From Dichotomicrobium sp964650735 (GTDB taxonomy: Bacteria > Pseudomonadota > Alphaproteobacteria > Rhizobiales > Rhodomicrobiaceae), in assembly GCA_964650735.1 (NCBI GenBank), contig CAZYUT010000098.1, positions 1-8,097 of the forward strand: a stretch of DNA of 8,097 nucleotides, given 5' to 3'. Below, in pieces: positions 1 to 4,965 of the stretch (position 1 is the first letter of the stretch; each line of letters starts with the position of its first letter). Under the pieces are notes generated by a model, which saw nothing but the letters and a program-made list of their open reading frames with translations, did no database searches and was not told the DNA's origin. A program made the position numbers and the translations under genes.

Positions 1-334
1 CGCGCATGGCGGCGAGGTCGACGACAGCGGGATCGCCGGTGAAATCCTGCTTCAGCTCGCGGGCGGGACGGTAGGCGATTTCGTGGCTGGAGCGGTGCTC
101 GGTCAGCCAGTCGCGCACCGCGCGGATGTCATCGGCGGTGACGGAACGGCCATCCTCGAAGCGCAGCAGGTTCTCCAGCAGCACCTTCAGCGAGAAGGGC
201 AAGCGCGATATGCCCTCGAGGCCGTTCTTTTCGGCTTCGGGCAGGCTGAAATACTCATAGGTCGTGTCGCCGACCGTCAGCGTCCGGCGGCAGTTGAAGC
301 TGTCGAGGGACTGGGGCGCGTCGCTTTGCGTCAT
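1..334 (-). CDS. acnA: Aconitate hydratase A, N-terminal part (runs off the left edge)
   Basis: Aconitase interconverts citrate and isocitrate in the TCA cycle using a [4Fe-4S] cluster in the cytoplasm. The reverse strand encodes 111 residues from ATG at 334. They begin MTQSDAPQSLDSFNCRRTL and contain the family landmarks RLPFSLKVLLENLLR (about residues 43-57), the HEIAYRPAR segment and QDFTG...PAVVDLAAMR near the edge, including the active-site Gln of QDFTG. The rest of the roughly 890-residue protein, with the cluster cysteines, lies outside the window. The start is well supported by AAGGAG (341-346), 6 nt before the ATG. The gene is divergent from the ccm operon, an order I recall from rhizobia. 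Oddity: the usual VLMQDFTGVPAVVDL reads ELKQDFTGDPAVVDL here, with three charged residues at normally hydrophobic positions. Confidence 0.95.
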   Translation of the reverse strand, partial: MTQSDAPQSLDSFNCRRTLTVGDTTYEYFSLPEAEKNGLEGISRLPFSLKVLLENLLRFEDGRSVTADDIRAVRDWLTEHRSSHEIAYRPARELKQDFTGDPAVVDLAAMR

Positions 335-498
335 GATGTGCTCCTTGCGTTGCGGCCGGGGTGGCCCGGCGCTGAATTCGACTGGGCCGGAGCGCGTCAA
401 GCGCAGGCTCCGTTGTCACGCGCCGCCGCGGGAGCGCCTCACGACGGGGCCAGGCGGGTAAGGCAAACCGTGATGTTTTCCCGGCGCTGACCACCGTA

Positions 499-528
499 TA
501 TATAGAAGGCCGGAGGGCGCCGGGACAA
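499..528 (-). promoter_or_regulatory. Candidate sigma-70-type promoter for acnA
   Basis: Read on the minus strand there is a -35-like TTGTCC (528-523), an 18-bp spacer, and a -10-like TATATA (504-499). Each hexamer matches 4 of 6 consensus bases. Transcription would begin near 492 and leave a leader of about 155 nt before acnA. The same TATATATA tract could act as a -10 for the plus strand (TTTTCC at 476-481, 17-bp spacer), but that -35 is poor. The TA tract stands out in GC-rich surroundings. This is a visual match only. Confidence 0.4.
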
Positions 529-532
529 GCAC

Positions 533-543
533 ATCACTGTGAT
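533..543. repeat. 11-bp palindrome ATCACtGTGAT, possible operator
   Basis: The arms ATCAC and GTGAT are perfectly complementary around a single T. The palindrome lies 4 bp upstream of the candidate acnA -35 hexamer (523-528) and about 90 bp upstream of ccmA, a place where a regulator could act on one or both genes. I cannot name a regulator, and an 11-bp palindrome can arise by chance. Confidence 0.3.
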
Positions 544-634
544 CCATGCATCTGCGCCGTTCATGTCTATTCACAAGCTGGCAACGTCCACCGCCGTTCA
601 CGCTCCAGCCGGCCAATCCCTAGCGGTCCCCTGC

Positions 635-1264
635 ATGAAGCTGATCGTCGACAATCTGACCTGCGCGCGCGGACGCCGCCTCGTGCTGGAGGGCGTGAGC
701 TTTGCTGCCGCCGACGGCGAGAGCGTGCTGCTGAGCGGGGCCAACGGCTCGGGCAAGACGACGCTGCTGCGCACCCTTGCCGGCTTTATGACCCCGCACG
801 ATGGCGCGGCGCGCCTCGAAGGCGGGCCGGAAGGCTTCGGGCTGGACGAGTGCTGCCACTATGTCGGGCATTTGAACGGGATCAAGGCGGGCTTCACCGT
901 CGACGAGAACCTTGCGTTTCTCGCGACCTATCTGGGCGGCGACGGGCTTGAGGCGATCGACGAAGCTTCCTATGCCTTTGATCTGGAGCCGCTGCGCCAT
1001 GTGCCGGCGGGCTTCCTGTCAGCGGGGCAGAAGCGCCGGCTGGGGTTGGCGCGGTTGGTGCTGGCCTGGCGGCCTGTCTGGCTGCTGGATGAGCCTACGG
1101 TGTCGCTGGATGTCGCCTCGCAAGGGCTGCTGGCCGATGCGGTGCGCGCTCATGCCCGGAAGGGCGGGATCATCGTGGCGGCAAGCCATGTGCCGCTGGG
1201 CGTGGCGTTTTCGCGCACGCTGCGCCTTGCGGGCGGTCACGCCGAGGTCGAGGAGGCAGCATGA
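635..1264 (+). CDS. ccmA: Haem exporter / CcmE-release ATPase CcmA
   Basis: This is the ABC ATPase of System I cytochrome c maturation. With CcmB it hydrolyses ATP on the cytoplasmic face to free holo-CcmE from the CcmCD complex. The 209-residue product matches the usual length of about 205. Visible motifs are Walker A GANGSGKTT (35-43), YVGHLNGIK with the CcmA-type His in the Q-loop region (about 77-84), signature LSAGQKRRLGLARL (128-141), Walker B VWLLDEP (148-154), the D-loop SLD and the H-loop His of AASH (185). The ATG at 635 was chosen because MKLIVDNLTCARG is where family members start. In-frame GTG 539 and ATG 563 would add unrelated residues. No good Shine-Dalgarno precedes 635, which is odd for the first gene of an operon. 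The stop codon overlaps the ccmB start (ATGA). Confidence 0.95.
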   Translation: MKLIVDNLTCARGRRLVLEGVSFAAADGESVLLSGANGSGKTTLLRTLAGFMTPHDGAARLEGGPEGFGLDECCHYVGHLNGIKAGFTVDENLAFLATYLGGDGLEAIDEASYAFDLEPLRHVPAGFLSAGQKRRLGLARLVLAWRPVWLLDEPTVSLDVASQGLLADAVRAHARKGGIIVAASHVPLGVAFSRTLRLAGGHAEVEEAA

Positions 1265-1929
1265 AGGCGTTTCTCGCGCTCGTTGGCCGCGATCTCCGGC
1301 TTGCCTGGCGCGAGGGCGGGGCGATCGGCGTGGCGCTGGGTTTCTATTTGATCGTCGTCGCCATTCTGCCGCTGGGGCTGGGGCCGGATCTGAACCTGCT
1401 GACGCGAATCGCGCCGGGCGTGCTCTGGGTGGCGCTGCTCTTGGCCGCGCTGTTGTCGGCGGACCGCATCTTCTACAACGATTATGAGGACGGCGCGCTG
1501 GAGGTGATCGCGCTCGGGCCGCTGCCGATGGAGGCGGTCGCGGCGGCGAAGTGCCTCGCGCACTGGCTGAGCGTCGGGGTGCCGCTGGCGCTGCTCGCGC
1601 CCATATTAGGGCTGATGCTGAACCTCGACATCAAGGGCTATGGTCCGTTGATGGCAACGATGCTCGCGGGCACGCCTGCGATTAGCTTTCTCGGCGCGAT
1701 TGGCGCGGCGTTGACGCTGGGTCTGCGCCGGGGCGGGCTGCTGCTGTCGCTGCTGATCCTGCCGCTTTATGTGCCGGTGCTGATCTTTGGCGTGTCCAGC
1801 ATGGATGCCGTGCTGACCGGGCCGGGGTCGTTCTGGACGCCGTTCATGATCCTGGGCGCGCTGAGCCTTGCGGCAATCGCGCTGGCGCCGTTTGCGGCGG
1901 CGGCAGCGCTTCGAATGAACCTGCAGTAA
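1261..1929 (+). CDS. ccmB: Haem exporter protein CcmB, ABC permease subunit
   Basis: Inner-membrane partner of CcmA in the CcmABCD complex that releases haem-loaded CcmE. The 222-residue length is typical. About six hydrophobic segments are visible (roughly 21-40, 46-66, 98-120, 130-153, 158-178 and 193-216). The conserved cytoplasmic motif DRIFYNDYEDGALE (68-81), typical of CcmB, follows the second segment. Translation is probably coupled to ccmA: the ATG overlaps the ccmA stop by 4 nt, and a strong AGGAGG (1251-1256) sits 4 nt before it inside the ccmA coding region. Confidence 0.96.
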   Translation: MKAFLALVGRDLRLAWREGGAIGVALGFYLIVVAILPLGLGPDLNLLTRIAPGVLWVALLLAALLSADRIFYNDYEDGALEVIALGPLPMEAVAAAKCLAHWLSVGVPLALLAPILGLMLNLDIKGYGPLMATMLAGTPAISFLGAIGAALTLGLRRGGLLLSLLILPLYVPVLIFGVSSMDAVLTGPGSFWTPFMILGALSLAAIALAPFAAAAALRMNLQ

Positions 1930-1935
1930 GCGCTG

Positions 1936-2535
1936 ATGGGCTTGTATAACGACCGCATCCTGCCGCATCTGATCGCCGTGACGATGCGCCATGGCGAACT
2001 GACGCCGTATCGGGAGCGCGTCGCCGGCGCGGCGCAGGGGCGCGTGCTTGAGATCGGCGTCGGCGCGGGCGCGAACCTGCCGTTTTACGGGCCGGGCGTC
2101 AGCGAGGTGTTCGGCCTCGACCCATCGGAGCGGCTTTTGCGCATTGCGCGCGAGGCTGGGCCGGTCCACCTGCTGGAAGCCTCTGCGGAAGCGATCCCGC
2201 TGGATGCGGCGAGCGTCGACACGGTCGTCACCACATGGACGCTGTGCTCGATCCCCGATGCCCACATGGCGCTCACCGAGATGCGCCGGGTGCTCAGGCC
2301 CGGCGGCCGGTTGTTCTTCGTCGAGCACGGCCTGTCACCCGATGCGCGCGTGCGGTGGTTGCAGAACACGCTGACGCCCGTGTGGCGGCGGCTCGCCGGC
2401 GGCTGTCACATGAACCGGCCAATTGATTTGATGATCCGCGAAGCAGGCTGGAAAATGGAAAAAATTGACACAGGCTATCTGCGCGGCCCCAATCCGGGAA
2501 CCTACATGTATGAAGGGAGCGCGCTGAAAGGCTGA
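1936..2535 (+). CDS. Class I SAM-dependent methyltransferase, METTL7/TMT1-like
   Basis: A 199-residue Rossmann-fold methyltransferase of the Methyltransf_11 type. SAM-binding motif I is VLEIGVGAGANLPFY (37-51), the acidic ribose-binding residue is D62 in GLDPS, the motif around the fourth strand is SVDTVVTTWTLCSI (93-106), and RVLRPGGRLFFVEHG (118-132) follows. The GANLPFY, TLCSIPD, VLRPGGRLFFVEH and GGCHMNR (155-161) sequences recall human METTL7A/B (TMT1A/B), which methylate alkyl thiols and H2S. That likeness is from memory and the substrate here is unknown. UbiE/phospholipid methyltransferase relatives are the alternative. The bacterial protein lacks the N-terminal membrane helix of METTL7. 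It starts 6 nt after ccmB with no clear Shine-Dalgarno, so it is probably translationally coupled and expressed with the ccm genes. The last part is locally A-rich (2451-2464). Confidence 0.88.
   Translation: MGLYNDRILPHLIAVTMRHGELTPYRERVAGAAQGRVLEIGVGAGANLPFYGPGVSEVFGLDPSERLLRIAREAGPVHLLEASAEAIPLDAASVDTVVTTWTLCSIPDAHMALTEMRRVLRPGGRLFFVEHGLSPDARVRWLQNTLTPVWRRLAGGCHMNRPIDLMIREAGWKMEKIDTGYLRGPNPGTYMYEGSALKG
2465..2493 (+). promoter_or_regulatory. Possible internal promoter for ccmCDG
   Basis: Inside the 3' end of the methyltransferase gene a perfect -35 hexamer TTGACA (2465-2470) follows an A-rich tract (2451-2464), resembling an UP element. Seventeen bases later CCCAAT (2488-2493) is a poor -10, matching 3 of 6. 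Transcription would start near 2500, about 80 nt before ccmC. The A-rich patch is unusual for this GC-rich window, but it also encodes a plausible protein segment (WKMEKIDTGY), so it may be incidental. Confidence 0.25.
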
Positions 2536-2579
2536 CGCGCGTGATTGCCCGGGCGCAACGGAGAGGCTAGAAGACTGGA

Positions 2580-3356
2580 ATGAACGGTTTTTCGCGGCTT
2601 GCCAATCCCTCGGTGTTCCTGCGTCTGAGCGGACGCATCCTGCCGGTTCTTTACGTTGTGACGGGCGGTCTGTTCGCTGTCGGCCTCTACATGGCGTTTT
2701 TCGTCGCCCCGCCGGATTATCAGCAGGGCGAGACCGTGCGCATCATGTTCGTGCATGTGCCAAGCGCCTGGCTCGCCATGTTCTGCTATTTGCTGATCGC
2801 AATTTCCGGGGCCGGCTCACTGATCTGGCGGCATCCGCTGGCCGATGTCTCCGCGAAAGCCGCCGCGCCCATTGGCGCTGCCTTCACCTTTCTCGCGCTC
2901 GTCACCGGCGCGCTTTGGGGCAAGCCGATGTGGGGCGCGTATTGGGTTTGGGACGCGCGGCTGACATCTTTTCTGGTGCTGTTCTTCCTTTATCTCGGGC
3001 TGATCGCGCTGTGGGAAGCGATCGAGGAGCCGTCCAAGGCCGGGCGCGCTACGGCGATCCTCGCGCTGGTTGGCGTCGTGAACCTGCCGATCATCAAGTT
3101 CTCGGTGGACTGGTGGAACACGCTGCACCAGCCGGCTAGCGTCATGCGGCTTGACGGACCGACCATCGACGCCTCGATCCTTTACCCGCTGCTGGTGATG
3201 GCCGTGGCTTTCACCTCGCTGTTCATTATGTTGCACTTGAAGGCGATGCGCGCGGAAATCCTCGGCCGCCGCGTCAACACGATGCTTGTCACGCAGGTCG
3301 AACAGGCCGCGCGCCGCCCGCGCACCGGCCCGGCAACCGCGGAGCAGGACGGATGA
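2580..3356 (+). CDS. ccmC: Haem lyase / haem-handling protein CcmC
   Basis: A polytopic inner-membrane protein that binds haem at its periplasmic face and passes it to the CcmE histidine. The 258-residue product shows about six transmembrane segments. The tryptophan-rich WWD motif WGKPMWGAYWVWDARLT spans 113-129. The two external haem-ligand histidines are H59 (in VHVPSAW) and H183 (in TLHQPAS), matching the spacing of H60/H184 in E. coli CcmC. A 44-nt gap separates it from the methyltransferase. The best purine stretch, GGAGAGG (about 2560-2566), is somewhat far from the ATG, and a GCCCGGGC palindrome lies just before it. The C-terminal tail after about 221 is cytoplasmic, Arg-rich and a little longer than minimal CcmC. 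Its TGA overlaps the ccmD ATG. Confidence 0.97.
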   Translation: MNGFSRLANPSVFLRLSGRILPVLYVVTGGLFAVGLYMAFFVAPPDYQQGETVRIMFVHVPSAWLAMFCYLLIAISGAGSLIWRHPLADVSAKAAAPIGAAFTFLALVTGALWGKPMWGAYWVWDARLTSFLVLFFLYLGLIALWEAIEEPSKAGRATAILALVGVVNLPIIKFSVDWWNTLHQPASVMRLDGPTIDASILYPLLVMAVAFTSLFIMLHLKAMRAEILGRRVNTMLVTQVEQAARRPRTGPATAEQDG

Positions 3357-3553
3357 TCGATCTTGGACCTCATGCGGAATTTATCTGGCTGTCCTATGCC
3401 GCGGCAGTGGTCGTCGTCGCCGCGCTCATGATCTGGGCCTTCGGCGGCGAAGCGCGCAACCGCGCCAAGCTCTCCGAGTTGGAACGCCGCGGCATTACCC
3501 GGCGCTCGCGTCGGGAGCAGGAAGACGACGCGTCGCGGGCAAACCCGCATTAG
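3353..3553 (+). CDS. ccmD: Haem exporter small subunit CcmD
   Basis: CcmD is the small single-span protein that holds CcmC, CcmE and CcmAB together and is needed to release holo-CcmE. The 66-residue product has one hydrophobic helix (about 11-30) preceded by HAEFIWLSYAAA with the conserved Tyr (Y15). A charged cytoplasmic tail follows, with ELERRGITRRSRRE, typical of alphaproteobacterial CcmD. The start overlaps the ccmC stop by 4 nt and has GGAG (3341-3344) 8 nt upstream. Position between ccmC and ccmG confirms the call, since the sequence family is weakly conserved. Confidence 0.92.
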   Translation: MIDLGPHAEFIWLSYAAAVVVVAALMIWAFGGEARNRAKLSELERRGITRRSRREQEDDASRANPH

Positions 3554-3568
3554 CAACGGAACACCGAA

Positions 3569-4240
3569 ATGAACAACCGCGACGATCGCTGGGCCGAACG
3601 GGACGAGATCTGGGGCAGCGACGAGTTCGTCGATGAACGCGGCGCGTCCAGCAAGGTGCGCGGCATGATCGTGCTGATCCCGCTGCTGATTTTCATCGGG
3701 CTGGCGATCCTGTTTGCGTTCTCGCTGCACTCGGGCGACCCCTCCAAGATTCCGTCGCCGCTTATCGGAAAGTCCGCGCCGCAAACCGATCTGCCGCCCG
3801 TGCCTGGCTTGGGGGCCAACGGCGAGCAGCTTCCTGGCTTCGACAGCGCCGATCTTACCAACGGCCGGGTCCATGTCGTGAATATCTGGGCATCGTGGTG
3901 CGCGCCGTGCCGGCTGGAGCATGAATACCTGATGCAGCTTCGCGATCTGCGCCCGGGCGCTGCGATTTACGGCATCAACTACAAGGATACGCCCGAGGCG
4001 GCGGCGCGCTTCATCCGCCAGCTCGGCAACCCGTTTGACGCGGTGGGCGAGGATCAGCGCGGGCGCGCGGGCGTCGAATGGGGCGTGACCGGCGTGCCGG
4101 AGACCTTCGTCGTGGACGGCGACGGCACCATAATTCACAAGATCACCGGGCAGATCACGGAGGAGAACCTGCGCGGCGAACTGCTCCCCGCGATCGATGG
4201 CGCTGACCCGGCAGCGCGTCAGGCGCGTGCCGGCGGATAA
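3569..4240 (+). CDS. ccmG: Thiol:disulfide interchange protein CcmG (DsbE/CycY)
   Basis: A membrane-anchored periplasmic thioredoxin-like protein that reduces apocytochrome c (or CcmH) disulfides before haem attachment. One transmembrane anchor lies at about 33-53. It is followed by the CcmG-type IPSPLIGKSAP (61-71), the active site WCAPC (C111, C114), YGINYKD (134-140) and the cis-proline loop GVPET (175-179, P177). The product is 223 residues against about 185 usual. The excess is an acidic cytoplasmic N-terminal extension of about 32 residues, plus a short Ala/Arg-rich tail. A second start at 3665 would remove the extension and is preceded by AAGGTG 6 nt upstream, a better ribosome site than the one before 3569. 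The 3569 start fits operon spacing (15 nt after ccmD). The product call is secure, the start is not. Confidence 0.95.
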   Translation: MNNRDDRWAERDEIWGSDEFVDERGASSKVRGMIVLIPLLIFIGLAILFAFSLHSGDPSKIPSPLIGKSAPQTDLPPVPGLGANGEQLPGFDSADLTNGRVHVVNIWASWCAPCRLEHEYLMQLRDLRPGAAIYGINYKDTPEAAARFIRQLGNPFDAVGEDQRGRAGVEWGVTGVPETFVVDGDGTIIHKITGQITEENLRGELLPAIDGADPAARQARAGG

Positions 4241-4298
4241 TTTTCGACGAATTTTTCCGGCAGGCTAAACCCTTTGCTAACCTGCACTGCCGATCCTG

Positions 4299-4322
4299 AG
4301 CGCGGCTTAAGCCAGCGGCGCT
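4299..4322. repeat. Inverted repeat with GGCTTAAGCC core
   Basis: A perfect 10-bp palindrome GGCTTAAGCC (4304-4313) is flanked by AGCGC (4299-4303) and GCGCT (4318-4322), which are themselves complementary, with a 4-base asymmetry (AGCG). It lies in the 95-bp gap between ccmG and the next gene, 14 bp before that gene's first start codon. It could be an operator or a weak hairpin ending ccm transcription, but no T-run follows it. I see no convincing rho-independent terminator in this gap. Confidence 0.3.
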
Positions 4323-4335
4323 TGGGCCCGGTGCG

Positions 4336-4965
4336 ATGGGGCAAGTCATGGGAACGTCCTGGAGTTACGGCGAGCGGGATTACCGCGCCATTGAAGATGC
4401 GTTGATGGGCTCGGATTACGGGCGCTGGTTCTTGAGCGAATATCTAACGCGAAACCGCTCGGATGAGACTCAGCGCCTGCTGGACGCGCTCGACCGGCTG
4501 GAGGCCAGTCTCGGCGCAGGCGTGAACGCAGACAGGCTGCCGCGGCTGCGCGAAATCGCGCTTGAGATCGACGCGGCGCTGAGCGATGCGCTGGCGCGGA
4601 TCGGGCCGCAAGCCGCAGAACCCGCCTGGGAACCGCCTGTCGAGACGATCCTTGAGGCGGTTGAGGATATCAACAGCTTTCTGGGGTCGCTGTCGGCACG
4701 GCGCGTGCAACAGCGGCTGGCTGAGAAAATCCGGGCCCGGCTGGCCGATATCGAGACCTCCTGTGCGCAGGTCGACGGGCGGTCCGCAGCTGCGCAGACC
4801 CTCATGCAGGTGCTCTGCGATCTGCGGGCGCGGTTGAGCGCGGTCGATCTTGAGCTTGAGGCCGCAGAAAATGAAGCCGAGAGCCGCCGGCGTTTCCCGC
4901 GCAAGCTCCTGGACGAGCTGGCCGCCGCGTTCGACCCTTACGCATCTGCGCCCGCGCGCGGTTAG
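4336..4965 (+). CDS. Uncharacterised helical protein, weakly CheZ-like
   Basis: A 209-residue soluble, mostly helical protein with no signal peptide or membrane segment. The N-terminal motif GRWFLSEYLTRNR (29-41), followed by DETQRLLDALDRLE, is one I recall from alphaproteobacterial hypothetical proteins, some with CheZ-like helical regions. The segment from ILEAVEDINSFLGSL (105-119) to DIETSCAQVDGRSAAAQTLMQVL (138-160) has the spacing of such regions, where CheZ relatives carry a catalytic FQDxTGQ-type motif. Here that motif is degenerate (AQVDGRS), so phosphatase activity is doubtful. The C-terminus is charged and may be coiled. ATG 4348 is an alternative start with GGGG upstream. The gene follows ccmG in the same direction but 95 bp away, so it may not belong to the ccm operon. 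Its stop overlaps the stop of the converging dehydratase gene. The function is unknown and the CheZ link is tentative. Confidence 0.75.
   Translation: MGQVMGTSWSYGERDYRAIEDALMGSDYGRWFLSEYLTRNRSDETQRLLDALDRLEASLGAGVNADRLPRLREIALEIDAALSDALARIGPQAAEPAWEPPVETILEAVEDINSFLGSLSARRVQQRLAEKIRARLADIETSCAQVDGRSAAAQTLMQVLCDLRARLSAVDLELEAAENEAESRRRFPRKLLDELAAAFDPYASAPARG

Larger units (their letters stand above)
335..634. other. Divergent intergenic region between acnA and ccmA
   Basis: This 300-bp stretch separates the start codons of acnA and ccmA. I see no convincing protein gene in it. It holds the acnA ribosome binding site (341-346), a TTGACG-like minus-strand element (395-400, CGTCAA on plus) without a good -10, a GC-rich GCGC...GCGC inverted repeat around 420-437, the TATATATA tract (497-504) and an 11-bp palindrome (533-543). 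An open frame in phase with ccmA reaches back to GTG at 539, so a longer CcmA N-terminus is formally possible but looks unlike the family. Confidence 0.6.

Noticed and set aside
83..490. A 135-codon open frame on the plus strand before ccmA
   Set aside because: It overlaps the real acnA 5' end in antisense and its intergenic promoter region. The product is repetitive Ala/Arg-rich sequence.
1606..2328. A 240-codon open frame on the minus strand opposite ccmB and the methyltransferase
   Set aside because: The product is almost entirely Arg, Gln, His and Ala with no recognisable domain. It is a codon-bias shadow of the true genes.
3182..4138. A 318-codon open frame on the minus strand opposite ccmC, ccmD and ccmG
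   Set aside because: It lies antisense to three clearly recognised genes, its product is Arg/His/Pro-rich low-quality sequence without a motif, and long antisense frames are expected in GC-rich coding DNA.
4229..4262. Possible terminator after ccmG: TGCCGG and CCGGCA flanking a T-rich stretch
   Set aside because: The arms are 6 bp with a loop of more than 20 nt, and the T-run lies inside the loop rather than after the stem, so it does not form an intrinsic terminator.
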